NCBI GenBank assembly: GCA_020205615.1
Contig: JAINUW010000095.1
Coordinates: 1 to 64,000, forward strand
Reading direction: 5' to 3'
Length of the DNA: 64,000 nucleotides
Source: Panax quinquefolius
Taxonomy: Eukaryota; Streptophyta; Magnoliopsida; Apiales; Araliaceae
Shown: positions 12,880 to 24,030 of the stretch, piece after piece
Layout of the letters: every line of letters begins with the position of its first letter
Position numbering within the stretch: the stretch's first letter is position 1
Position numbers and translations under genes: made by a program
Notes under the pieces: model-generated
Database searches by the model: none
Told to the model about the DNA's origin: nothing
What the model saw: only the letters and a program-made list of their open reading frames with translations

Positions 12880-13600
12880 TGATATATATATAAATATATA
12901 TTATATATATAATGTACCGCTATATTATATATATAAATATATAATATTAATAATTTTATTATTAAAATAAAAGTTTATTTTAATTTTAAAATAAAAGTTT
13001 ATTTTAATATTAAAATATAAAATTTATTTTAATTTTAAAATTAGAATTATGCTTAACTAATTAGAGTTGGAATTGGATTTCAAGATAACTAATTAGAGTT
13101 GAAATTGGATTCTATTTTTCCTTAAATAAAGGAGTTTATTTTGATATGAAATTAGATTTCATATTATTCAAAAATAAAAGGTTTATTTGTGAATAGGAGG
13201 AAAAGAATCGTCTTTCCTTAAATAAAGGAGTTTATTTAGATATAAAATAAGATTTTATATTATTCAAAATAAAAGAGTTTATTTGTGAATAGGAAAGAGA
13301 ATCCATGTTTCCTTAAATAAAGGAGTTTATTTAAATATGAAATAAGATTTCATATTATTCAAAATAAAAGAGTTTATTTGTGAATAGGAAAAGAATTCGT
13401 GTTTCCTTTAATAATTTTTTTTTTACATGGAATTGAATTCCATAATTAATTAAAATAAAGGAGTTTATTTTGATTAAAGATTTTGATTAAAATAATATAG
13501 TTTATTTTATTCAAAATTGGATAAATTAAAATAAAATAGTTTTATTTTTGATTTAAATTTGGATTAAAATAAAGGAGTTTATTTTGATTCAAAAATAGAT
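12880..13600 (+). repeat. Leader array of AAATAAA-GGAG-TTTATTT hairpin units in copia A
   Basis: About ten copies of AAATAAAGGAGTTTATTT or close variants lie between about 13125 and 13590, spaced 30-60 bp apart, with longer repeated blocks around them. Each unit is an inverted repeat with 7-base arms. The same array occurs in the leader of copia B (56790-57300). The stretch before it (12880-12960) is TA-rich low complexity. Confidence 0.8.
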
Positions 13601-15283
13601 TTTATACTAACTAAATTTGCCCATTAAATGATATCAATATATATATTAAATGTTTATTATTCATAAGATGAATGTTATTTATTGATGTATGATGATGATG
13701 TGTATGATAATAAATGGGATTGATTATGGACTATTGACCAATGTGATTGGATTTTATTTTAGTTGGATGCATTGAATGTATGGGTTTTATTAAATGGGGG
13801 ATTCTGCGTGCCTTTGTCTTCTCTAATTTTTCTTAATGTAAATTCTATCTCTCTCCTATGTACTTCCCCTCGATTGGCGATCAAGGTTTCTATTTATTTT
13901 AAATAATTTTGTAATAGGAATAGTTAGAATTAATTTTGAAAAATTAGAGATCAAGGAGCAAGGAGCGACTTGAAGACCCATTTGTAATGGAGCCAGGTTT
14001 AAATGTAATAGTTATATTTAAATATTATTTCTCGCACCTTCCCTAGTGTAAGACCGAAATTTTTTAAATAAAAGGAATTTCCTTTATTTATTATTTTGAA
14101 ATAGTAAGGGTTGATTTGATTAATGTGGATAGTTAAGGGTTAAATACGCAAATATTTCAAAAATAAGCAAGTGGTTATAAAATATTCATTTTATCGGGGG
14201 AATATTCGTTTGGTCGTGAAATATTAAATCTTGTCGGGGAATATTAAATACGACGGTATGACCATGTGTGGACCCCATAACTGAAAAAGCGATTGGATGA
14301 GGAAAACGACAAATATAAGTTGGTTAAAAATAACGAGGCGTAGTTATTCTAAGAATTAAGACTGTTGTTGGAATACCCGGTGGTTAAAATACGATGTCTG
14401 GCGTGGTTACAGCAGATGCTTTGCGGTATTACGCAGATTGTTGAATTATTGATTAAATGCGTAATATGGCCTTTACTTTCAATAATTTTCACGGTGAGTT
14501 ATTATTCGATATTTTATTTTATTGATTCAATAATTCACTGCGTTGATATTTTATATTATTGTTGTTCAATAATTGTCACCGCGCATGATATTTCCCATTA
14601 TCGGATCAATAATTCATATTATTTGAATAATATTATTAGATAACATTATTAGCAATGTCTAGAAAGTTCCGTAAGGAGAGGTTTGGTCACCTAATCATTG
14701 CCGCCAGAAGAGAGAGATCCTTATTAGAAAGCCCCTCTTTCCCAGGAGCGGCTGGTTGTCATAATTATGATTCGTAATATTATTTGTGAATAATTAATTA
14801 TTGATTCATATGATAAGAAAATATTTATTTTATATGAATATAAATGATGGATTTATTTATGTGGTTATTAATGAAGGAATTAATCTTTGAGATGTTTTAT
14901 TTGTATTTTTGTCGGATTGGAGGTATTAAAAGATCAAATCGGTGTTATTATAGCTTTATTGTGTGAGTTATAATATTTAATCAAACCGTTGGATTGTGGT
15001 AATTTTTGGGTATGTTATACATACATAAGTTGAGTATATGTCCACAAATTTTAAAACCGTTAAAAATGCACGAATGATTTGTTGTGAATTTTAAGAGGTG
15101 TCCGATTCGGAAATTAGGTTTATAAATTGATTTTGGTGGAAAATTCTAGAATTGAGTGGGCCCCACTTGTGGTTGGTGAAGAAATGTGCTGAATTTTATT
15201 TCAAATGTGGTGGGTGGCAATAGTAGCGTAGTAAAGCCATCGCCAAAGCAGTCAAGTCCGCCTTGGTACGGCTAACATTTTCC

Positions 15284-15291
15284 TATAAATA
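15284..15291 (+). promoter_or_regulatory. TATA box of the solo E LTR
   Basis: CCTATAAATAGAGGGC is conserved in the other E LTRs at 44925 and 50818. A CT-rich leader follows (TTTCTCTCTTCTCTCTC), as expected at the U3/R border. Confidence 0.7.
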
Positions 15292-15574
15292 GAGGGCTAA
15301 GTTAGAATTGAAAATCACACCGTAAACAAAGTTTCTCTCTTCTCTCTCTATATTATTGAGCGTATTTTGTGAGTATTTAGATACTTTGAGAGTTCTTTGT
15401 GCTCAAAGATAAGTTTCATTCAAAGATCACTTCCACCTTTCCTTCAAATCTTCGATTCTTTGAGGTAAGGGATGTTATTTTCTTCTCGGATGATATTATT
15501 TCTTCAATATCATTATCTTTGAAATATTGGTTGAAAGTTTTTATCAAATTTGGAACTTTTTCATGTCGGGGTTA

Positions 15575-15770
15575 CTTATTCATGAGTTCTTATTCACGAA
15601 GTTACTATTCATGAGTTACTATTCACGATTCTTATTCACGAGTACTATTCATGAAGCGTGAAAATGTTTTTTGTGGAATTTCTATCTTTTGGTGTTTGAG
15701 TTCTTATTCACGATACTAAGACTATTCACGATATCTAAGCATTATTCACGATCATTAAGACTATTCAATC
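15575..15770 (+). repeat. Tandem GTTACTATTCACGA-type repeats in the solo E LTR
   Basis: Runs of 12-16-bp units related to GAGTTACTATTCACGA. Same position in the E LTRs at about 45210-45400 and 51110-51300. Confidence 0.85.
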
Positions 15771-15999
15771 AGAGAAAATGAAAATTTTTCTTTTCGTCTA
15801 AAATATCTATTCGGATACTAGCTTTGATTGTATCCATGTTTTGATCATTCTTGAATTTTACACCACTATGATTATTTTTGAGGTATTTTGGGCGTGGATA
15901 AAACCAAGTATGAATCCTTAATCCTTGACATTTTGTTTCCTTTGGATTCGTTCTTTAAAAATATTTTTTCATCATCCTCGGTCTTAAATGATGATATTA

Positions 16000-16320
16000 T
16001 TGAATATCTTTGGCACGTGAAAGTGCAAAAGTGAATGATTTGAAGAATATCTTTGGCCCGTAGTGCAAAGATGAAAGCGGTGTTTAAATGAACACGAATG
16101 ATCGATGAATATCTTTGGCTTTCAGTGCAAAGATGAATGATTCTGAAGAATATCTTTGGCTTTGTAGTGCAAAGATGAAAGCGGTGTTTAAATGAACATG
16201 ACCGTGATGAATATCTTTGGCCTTTAGTGCAAAAGATGAGCAGTGTTGAGATGAACATGACCGATTGATGAATATCTTTGGCCCGTAGGGCAAAGATGAA
16301 TATTTGATTTGAGATGAATA
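16000..16320 (+). repeat. Hairpin minisatellite ATATCTTTGG...GTGCAAAGATGA in the solo E LTR
   Basis: Five to six units of about 45-60 bp, each with the inverted pair ATCTTTG / CAAAGAT around a short loop, joined by GTGTTTAAATGAACATGACC-like spacers. Equivalent arrays are at 45640-45945 and 51530-51820. Open frames read across it on the minus strand are repeat artefacts. Confidence 0.85.
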
Positions 16321-17198
16321 TTGATTGATGTTACAGGATAAAATATTGATGATGGATCGTTAAATTCATAGATTATAGTAGATTTCATTCTCTACGTAAC
16401 TCTTCTATGAATTATTATTTTCATTGCGAATATTGATCCGAAACTTGTTGTACATGTATTCTATCGATTTTTCCTGTTGGAGACTAACGATAATTTGTTG
16501 TATATTATCTTAGTCATAATATTCTTTCTTGGGCTAATTGAGCTCACCCTTTTCCTTGTTGTTCCATTTTCTTCTCAGAGGCGAGAATGTAGCGAGAGTA
16601 CTTAGTCTGGGGTAATGGAATGAAGGTTCTAGAGAGAGTTGTTTAGTAGTCCTCACCATTTTTGTAAAATATTGTATCAATAAATGTGATGAGGATTTAT
16701 TTGAGTATAGATATTATCTAGAAGATAATATTTGTATTTAAACTCACAGTATATATTGTCGTATTTCACACGACATTTGTATCATTGAAGTTGTAGTTTA
16801 CTTCTTGTACCATGTATTTGGCGACTCAGAATGGGTGTTGTGTATACCTATTTTGGGGGCGTCACACCTAGAGTTTGACCTTTTGATTCAATTGGTGGCT
16901 CTAGTGAACCAAACTAGAATAAAAGTCCATAATCAATTCGAGTAGAATATAGTATTCTATATATGTATGCTTATACTATATATATTATATATTATGCAAA
17001 CATGCTTCGCGATGTTCATTAATACGACGTATTTTTATATATATATATGCATGCTTGGCGCTAAACAAGATGAGACAAATTAATAACAAACCCTCAAGTT
17101 TTATATTAAGTCCTAAGCGTTCAAAGATATTTGGAATATCGAGCGTCGCTTTCAGCATGATAAAATTAATAGAGTATTAAATATTTAATATGAGTTTG

Positions 17199-17492
17199 TT
17201 GTGTCACCACAAGGCAAGTATTAAGTATTTAAGATGTTAATTTATCACATTTGATGCTTATAAAGAAAATTGAACAATATTGTTTTGTTGTGTCACCACA
17301 AGGATGATATTTTTCTTTTTTGAATATATGGAGTGCTAGGTTGGACTTAACTTGGATAATTTTGATTCGGATGTGCCACCACTTGATCAAAATAATCTAA
17401 GAGGCAAAAAGCAAAGGAGTTGCATAGTTGATGTAATTGACAAAAGTTGTCTACCTATTTATTTATATATAGTTTATTGTGTCACCACAAGG
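17199..17492 (+). repeat. Three TTGTGTCACCACAAGG hairpins upstream of copia A gag
   Basis: Exact 16-mers at 17199-17214, 17288-17303 and 17477-17492. Each folds as TTGTG-TCAC-CACAA. Copia B keeps them in the same order (inverted at 55740-55755, 55928-55943 and, altered, 56017-56033). Confidence 0.9.
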
Positions 17493-17698
17493 CTATATAC
17501 ATTTGAAATGGGATCCTTATTCTCACTAGAAAATCTTTAATTAGATTTTGCCGAACTATATAAGTGAGGTAATATAGTTTGAAGAAGAAAATAGTGGGAG
17601 ATACCAATTTAAAACAAGACCTAATTTATTTTGGTAATTAATAAAAGAATATATGTTAAAATGTTGTTAATTACAAATTCATTTACTGTAATTTTACA

Positions 17699-18540
17699 AT
17701 GTCTAAAATTACTATCCTTTGCGAAGCATATTAGATGCTAAATTAACCTAATCAATTAAGCGGATTGGTTAAGGAATTTGAGAATAGTTCTCATGGTGAA
17801 AAGCTATCATATGTCCCATATCGCCTATCCTCGCAATGGTTGCGCATAATGCCTCCGAGGAAGAGATTACTACTTTTAGAAAGTGGCAAGATGATGCAGA
17901 TTGGCTCAATGCATCATGCTCGCATCCACGAGTAACGAGCTTCAGCTTACACAAGATGAAACTATGGATGCTCCTACTATATTCACGCACATCAAGTAGT
18001 TGGTGGTGAGGAAAGTAGGGACTAATAGATATCGAGATATCTAAGGAGCTCTTCCAATCTAGAATGACCCATGACACTACAAGATGCATACACATGTCCT
18101 TAACATAATCAATTTGATTGATCAATTAGACAACGAAGTTTTGTCATGGATGGAGAAAGTTGAGCCAAGATTTGATCTTGCACTCACTCCGGACTCCTTT
18201 CATAATTGTTGTGAATTTTTCATATGAACAAGCTAGATATCGCCTCGTTGATTTGCTTAACATATTAAAAATATTGAGAGTCACTTTCCAACCAAGAAAG
18301 ATCAAGTCTTCTTGGTAGGGGCCAAAGGATCTTTCCGAAAAGAAGAACGATTCAAAGAAGGTAAATAGAAAGGCGTAAATAAAGGATAATAAGAGCAAAA
18401 CCGATATGGATAAGAAAGGAGTTTGCTTCCACCGCAATAAGCTCGACCTTTGGAAAGAAAGCTGAAGAAGTATCTTGCAGAGGCTAACGAAAAGAAGCTT
18501 AGTGAAGTTTCGCCATAATACGAGCTTTTTGTTCATGATT
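17699..18540 (+). pseudogene. Copia A gag remnant (UBN2-like domain and zinc knuckle)
   Basis: Broken reading frames of a copia nucleocapsid precursor, which would form the particle and bind element RNA. The start MSKITIL is at 17699. Downstream, recognisable pieces are WLRNLRIVL-like, ILAMVAHNASEEEI and HMNKLDIS. A CCHC knuckle relic follows at about 18420-18450 (GVCFHRNK..., where the second Cys of CxxC is lost). Frameshifts and stops occur about every 50-100 nt. The gag of copia B (54715-55535, minus) has the knuckle as CFPCNKHGHLERK, lacking the last Cys. No functional protein is possible from this copy. Confidence 0.8.
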
Positions 18541-18559
18541 GAAATAAATTTTTCTTTAA

Positions 18560-18905
18560 GTTAAGGTTCTACTTGGGTATTGGATAACCGACTTTGGTTA
18601 TCATAAATATAGATTTATGAAGGACCAAGCGGTAAGTAGAAAGCTAAACAAATATAAGTAATCCCATGTAAGAAGGAAATGTAGCAAAGGTTGCCATATT
18701 AGCCATGAAACTTATAGTTTAGCAATGCCTACGGCAAATCTATTAAGTCAATAAGTTGTTATTGTATTCCAGTTCTTGTTAAAAATATTATTTCCATTTT
18801 ATTGTTGGACAATGAAATCTTTGGTATTATAATTAAGAACAATTGTTGTTCTATTTATAATAATAATATTTTGTATAGAATCTGGAATTTTACTTAATAA
18901 ATTTT
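18560..18905 (+). pseudogene. Copia A protease remnant
   Basis: STWVLDTGFG-like sequence at about 18570 matches the copia aspartic-protease context (WVLDTGCGSH), with the catalytic DTG visible. Downstream, VAKVAILAMETYSLAMP and NIISILLLDNE are the usual region between the protease and integrase. Frames are interrupted. Confidence 0.72.
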
Positions 18906-18959
18906 GTATACTTGACTTACATGAAAATAATTTTGCATATTGAACAAATTAGTATAAGA

Positions 18960-19570
18960 AAAGGAGATGATCATTCAAAGAGTTGAATGTGTGTATTTGT
19001 TGAAATACAAGTATGAATTATTTGAAAGGTTCAAAGAATTCGAAGTGAAACAAATCGACAATGTATTAAGATTCTTTGATTAGATCAAGGAATAAATACT
19101 TGTGAAATAAGTTTCTAGATCATCTTAAATGGTTTTCTCATAATGGACGCCTCCTCGATACACAATAATTGATTGATGTATTTGAATGGGAAAAATCGTA
19201 CCTTGTTGGACATAGTGCGGTCCATAATGATTTTACCGACATTCCAAAGATATCCTTCAGGGTCATGTCCTAGAAACGGGCTGCATATTCACGAAAAAGG
19301 TAACCTCAAAATCCAAATTTCAAGACTCCATAAAAGTTATGGACATGGAGGATTTCTAATCTTAAGTATGTTAAGATAAGTGGTTGTCCAACTTATGTGA
19401 AAAGGTTTCAAAGGATAAGCTTGGGACAAGATTTGACAAGTGTCGATTTATGGGACATCCTAAAGTAAGTTTAGGGTATATGTTCTATAATTCTACTTAG
19501 CAAAAGGTGTTTGTTATGAAACACGTTGCCTTCTAAGATAAAGGTGTTTATCATTGAAGGGGCTAGTGGG
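18960..19570 (+). pseudogene. Copia A integrase remnant
   Basis: YKYELFERFKEF, GKNRTLLDIVRSIM and FMGHPKVSLGYMFYN correspond to the integrase core and C-terminal regions of copia pol (R-NRTLLDMVRSMM and FIGYPK--GYYFY are usual). The zinc-binding N terminus and a complete DDE triad are not recognisable. Confidence 0.75.
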
Positions 19571-19679
19571 AGGATAATAGATCTTCAAGAGTTCAAGAAC
19601 CACAAAACACTATAAGTCAAATAAGAGGAACTCGTAGATGAACTCTATTGTACCAGACAATAAATCAGAAATGAATAGT

Positions 19680-20060
19680 AGATCAAGATACCTAGTAGGT
19701 ATGGATTCATCATGGATGATGATGATGAGGTACGCATCATAGAAGATGATGATCCAGAGTTATATACGATGAGGTAAGAGTTCTAGTGTGTACAAAAGGG
19801 TCAGTGGGAGCGATGTGACATTCCTAGTATTATATGTTGATATACTACGGATAAGGAATGACATACCAATGCTACAATCAGTAAAGATAAAGTTGTCTAA
19901 GCATTCCTCCATGAATGATTTGGAAGAGTATCTTAATTGGGGATATAAATCTATATAGATAGATTTAAGAGGATGCTCGACTTAACCCAAGGAACGTATA
20001 TTCATTTGATGCTAAAGTTGTTTAGCATGGCAAACTCTAAGAGATGTCTCATGTCGATGA
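19680..20060 (+). pseudogene. Copia A reverse transcriptase remnant (large deletion, altered YVDD)
   Basis: Only the linker (RYGFIMDDDDEV) and the palm region around the catalytic box remain. FLVLYVDILRIRNDIPML shows that YVDD has lost one Asp codon (YVD-IL). The fingers and first palm motif (usual MDVKTAFLNG) are absent, so several hundred codons are deleted between about 19770 and 19800. Copia B has the same YVD-IL lesion. Confidence 0.8.
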
Positions 20061-20079
20061 GCTATGGAGTGTATCTCTC

Positions 20080-20640
20080 TTAATAGTCCCCACGACTCTC
20101 GAAAAGAGAGGTCGCATGAGTGACAATTATGTATGCAATGAAATGTATGAGACACGATGTTGATCGGTCATATTATGGAGAAGTTCACTATGAAGTCGAT
20201 TGAAAATATCTTAAAGTACTTAACCCAAGACTAAGGATGTAATCATATTCATGGTGGGTCTAAATTAAAACTAGAAGGCTTAATGAGACTCAAGTTTTTC
20301 AGATGCATCAAGACGACGAAAATCCACTTTAAGGTAAAGTGTTACCTTGAACAGTGGTGCAGTTGAATTGAAAGGTTCCAAACAAAGAAAGAGTTCTTTG
20401 GTTTAGTGATAAAGACAAAGTATATAGCTATAAATGAAGTCGCAAGTTTATTGTTTGGATTAAAAGTTCATTACTGTAACTAGGAATAGTTCCTAAGTCT
20501 CATCTTGGATCTAAACATGTGTTGTGGCACTTTAATTTGATTATTAGAATCATTGAAAGATGGGAAATCACTATAGAGATAGTGGACTCTCATGAACAAC
20601 ATTACATATCTATTAACTAAAGCTTATCCAATGTGCCAGG
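20080..20640 (+). pseudogene. Copia A RNase H remnant
   Basis: Fragments MYAMKCM, WIKSS, LGSKHVLWHF and IIERWEITIEIV match the end of copia pol (KSKHVLRRYH...IIERGDV...). Frames are broken by indels. Ends shortly before the PPT. Confidence 0.78.
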
Positions 20641-20694
20641 ATAATCGCCACTTAGAAGAAGAGTATGAGATACCATGACGATTGGCTTTAGTGC

Positions 20695-20705
20695 AAGTGG
20701 GAGAT
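20695..20705 (+). other. Polypurine tract of copia A
   Basis: AAGTGGGAGAT lies directly before the 3' LTR (TGAAAGTAG). Confidence 0.75.
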
Positions 20706-22564
20706 TGAAAGTAGTATGCACACAAACCAATCATGTTTGATGATAAAGCATATACTTTGTAACAATCTTATTCATTTATTAATAAAAAGTATTAATTTAT
20801 TAAAGGCTTTTAATTATCTACATGATCTTTGTTTTATAATATGTGATAAACCCATAGTTTTAAGCAATGCTTTTAGAATAATGATGATGATCATTCTAAT
20901 GAGATCTAAATTCTTAGAAATCTTAAAACTAAAATAGTTCCCAATCGTTGGATTACTAAATTGGGGATTAGTGAATCAGGATAGATTGGTACATACGTTA
21001 ACTTGCTTTCATTGGATGAGGATGATTGATCTCATGATCATTTATGTGGAGACGCTAAAGCAAGTATGTAGGTGCTTATTAGAGAATAAGTTCATCGAAG
21101 CATTGGCTCGCTAAGGAATACCTAATGGAGTTTTACTCACCTGTCAATAGGAATTCTGTAGTGATAGTAGTACAAGTGATCCTTGGACTTGAGATCATCA
21201 TAGTATCTTGTGTATGATGAGTTATACTTTGACTTATTCCTTAAGACCCTTAGGGTATATCAAAGGGTATGCTTGGGTATAATAAGTTATACATGGAGAT
21301 AATGTATGATCGATAAAGAATCTACCACTTCTATTAAAAGAAGAGAAATGTCCTATGTGATTCGATAAATGACAACCCAAAGAGTCCTTGGGTTAAGGCG
21401 TAATGAAATTAGAAAGGAGTTTCTAATTTGCATTATTTGAGTCATGCATTTAAGGATCGAAAATACATATAATTAAATAAAATAAGACTGATGGTAATTC
21501 CATGTCTTATATTTGATTGGGACATTGTATGGTGGAAGGATTGACTTGCAGATGCAGTAACTATTTACTCAAAGGTTCTTTTATGATTAATGTTGAAATC
21601 TATATTATCCGAAAAGTCGATTTGATCAGCTAGAGACTTATCCCTATGTAGAATAAATATTATTTATTTAAATAAATTAATTGTTTAATTTATTTATTTA
21701 AATAAGATTAGAATTGTTCTAATTGATTTATTCACAATTGGTTTAATATGGAGAACCTAAAGGGTCACACCATAAAAGGAAGAATAATTATTTAAGAAGT
21801 TAATGGCATAATCGTAATAATATGTTATGTATATTTAATTTAATCTATGGTGATAGAATAAATTAAATAGCTTAATATTTATTATTTAATATTTTAGAAA
21901 TATTAAATATAAATTAATAAGAGGAGTCTTATTAATATTATTACAATTATTATTATTTTAATTTCTAAAAGAGTTTAGGAATTAATTTAATATAAGTACT
22001 CTCATTTATTCCTAATAGATTAGGAGGGAAAATTAATTAAAGGAGTTTAATTAATTATCCCTAATAAGATTAGGGAGCCCATTTAATTAAAAGGGTTTAA
22101 TTAAATAATACCTTATTTTAATAGGGTTACTTGATATCTTTATAAGAGGAGTCTTATATCAGATATCAAGAGTACGTGATAATTCCAATTGTTGGAGAGT
22201 ACGCTCCTTTTCTATAGAGATAGAAAAACTAGGGTTTAGCCAACCACCCATCTTCTTGAATCTTCTTCTTCCTTGGTGGATCACCTCTAGAGGCCAAACA
22301 CTTGGGTGGCTAACGTTGATCAAAGGAAGGAACCAAACCCGGTTGATTCAAGTTGAACGCGAAAAGGATTGGAGGTGAACTTGTACCTGAGGAAGCTCGG
22401 ATCTTTAAGGGTATGATTCTAGTTCTTTCTTTTTCGTTTAATTAATAATTGTGCATAAAGGGTGATCCGGGTATATGGTTTGTAAAATTTTTAAACTCTG
22501 ATTTTTACACGTTTCCACTTATTTTTGTAATTTGATTACGTTCATGAATATTACAAACCTAACA
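20706..22564 (+). repeat. 3' LTR of copia A
   Basis: Direct copy of 10486-12331, ending TTACAAACCTAACA. Differences from the 5' copy are mostly short indels at scattered sites rather than an even spread of substitutions. Confidence 0.92.
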
Positions 22565-23089
22565 TAAACCACAATATCTAATCATCCCTGTACCACGGTC
22601 AAGGATTTTCATCAAATTATCAATGGTCATGACTATACAGAATCACCCCTGGTCATAATCATACCAAAAACTATCCATCACTGCATTACAGGCCACTGAG
22701 GACTTTTATCACATCATTTATAATAAGCCATGATTATACCGAATGATCCCTGATCATAATCATACTAAGTTCATCTATGCACGTAAGCCAAAGATAACAT
22801 AATATAACATGAGGATGATGACAATGACATAATAATTCAATAAAACAAGTTAACGAATTAATTTATTCGGGAACTAATAACGCCCAAATTGTCAACATGA
22901 CATGCTTTGTAGAGTAAAATTCAAGAATGCTCGTAAAAATATTTTCATGAAAAAATATTTGGATGAAGCGCAAATATCAAGGATATTCCACTAAATTCAT
23001 AGAGTATATAAGTCAAAATTTTAACCATTTGAGTATAATAGCGAATGAAATAACAAAAGAAATCACCACGCATGCGGTACTTGATGCAT

Positions 23090-23400
23090 ATAAAAGTTAT
23101 TCCAATGTAATAATAAATCTGAGAATAATAAAAGCGGAACCGTGTCAAGGTGTAAAACACACGCATGAGGATATTCCAATAGTAATAATAAAGACAGGAT
23201 AATAATGAGCGGAACCGTGTCCTGTAAAACACATGCATGTGATATTCCAATAGAATAATAAAGACAGGATAATAAAGCGGAACCGTGTCCCAGTAAAAAG
23301 CATGTATGAGGATGTTCCAACGGAATAATAAAATAATAGAAGAATGTCACCAAGTATAAGGGATTAAGCGTATACAAAAGTTATTCCAATGTAATAAATT
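23090..23400 (-). repeat. About 62-bp minisatellite in L1
   Basis: Units contain GGAACCGTGTCC, AAAACACATGCATG and GATATTCCAATAGAATAATA. Equivalent arrays are in L2 (26400-26770), L3 (33850-34210) and L4 (38350-38650). Confidence 0.85.
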
Positions 23401-23706
23401 AGAATAGAATAATATATGGATTTCACCAAGTATAGGTATTATCTGCATATACGAGGTCATGTATAGGGTATGCCACTTTTACAAAGTTATTCCAACAGAA
23501 TAATAAAGAATGCAATAATGTAAGTTCTCTTCATGAATAAAAAAAAATAACACCCCTTATTAAGTACAACAAATAATATTCCCTACCTTAGAAGAAATGA
23601 ATATTGGAAAAGTGAAGAAGCAAAATACTTTTCTTCTTTCTCTCTATAGTTTCTCTCTACAGAGTTTCAAATTGAATTGTAAGAAATAATGAAGGAATGA
23701 GCTTTC

Positions 23707-23714
23707 TATTTATA
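23707..23714 (-). promoter_or_regulatory. TATA box of LTR L1
   Basis: Reads CTATAAATAGAAAGC on the minus strand. Same place in L2 (26962-26969), L3 (34398-34405) and L4 (38957-38964). Confidence 0.65.
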
Positions 23715-23864
23715 GAAAACCGAGGGTGGCTCTTGGTCTTAACGAAGGGTCAAAATGACTCTTGATAATATTGAAGAGACAACTACTATTCATGAAGGGT
23801 AATTAACCCTTGGAACAATCAAGAAGCGATTAACTCTTGGTAATATGAAGGGACAACTACTATT

Positions 23865-24030
23865 TGCGAAGGGGTAATTACTATCGATCGAAGGTAATTA
23901 CTATTGACGAAGGTAATTACTATTGAAGAAGGTAATTACTATCGATTGAAGGTAAATACTATTCGACGAAGGTAATTATTATTCACAAAGGTAATTACTA
24001 TTTACAAAGGTAATTACTATTATTGTGAAG
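23865..24030 (-). repeat. GAAGGTAATTACTATT minisatellite in L1
   Basis: About eight 18-20-bp units. Homologous arrays are at 27100-27345, 34540-34780 and 39110-39255. Confidence 0.9.

Larger units (their letters stand above)
14047..16866 (+). mobile_element. Solo LTR of gypsy family E inserted in the copia A leader
   Basis: It begins TGTAAGACCGAAATTTTT and ends GGGGGCGTCACA, flanked by CCTAG on both sides (14042-14046 and 16867-16871). No internal gypsy sequence is present. Copia B retains the uninterrupted target (TGCACCCTAGGGTTTGACC, read on its sense strand, around 56360). Length is about 2.8 kb, like both LTRs of the full E element. It carries a TATA box, an ACTATTCACGA repeat cluster and an ATCTTTGG...CAAAGAT hairpin array. 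Confidence 0.93.
10486..22564 (+). mobile_element. Ty1/copia retrotransposon A (defective, full span)
   Basis: Two direct LTRs of about 1.85 kb start TGAAAGTAGTATGCAC and end in CCTAACA or a close variant. A 5-bp target duplication TAAAC flanks the element (10481-10485 and 22565-22569). The order inside is a primer-binding-site-like sequence, a long AT-rich leader, gag, protease, integrase, RT and RNase H remnants, and a PPT. The order PR-IN-RT-RH marks it as copia. A gypsy-E solo LTR (14047-16866) interrupts the leader. Coding parts are frameshifted and RT is mostly deleted, so it cannot be autonomous. Copia B (minus strand, 41824-59832) is its close relative. Confidence 0.92.

Noticed and set aside
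15872..16293. Minus-strand frames with repeated AKDI and HLNTAF peptides (also 45509-46027, 51524-51811)
   Set aside because: Translation of the E-LTR hairpin minisatellite, not a gene.
17352..17540. 62-codon ORF in the copia A leader, also present in copia B (55692-55880)
   Set aside because: It includes one of the hairpin repeats. A and B are too similar overall for conservation to mean coding, and several differences are amino-acid changes. A leader uORF remains possible.
22945..23377. Overlapping minus-strand frames rich in Tyr, His and Cys (also 26246-26827, 33616-34191, 38282-38556)
   Set aside because: They are produced by the tandem 62-bp LTR repeat; several frames are open at once, and the peptides repeat with the DNA unit.
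23865..24030. Regular short repeats that could suggest a CRISPR-like array
   Set aside because: Units of 18-20 bp are adjacent with no unique spacers, occur in every LTR copy, and the genome is a plant.
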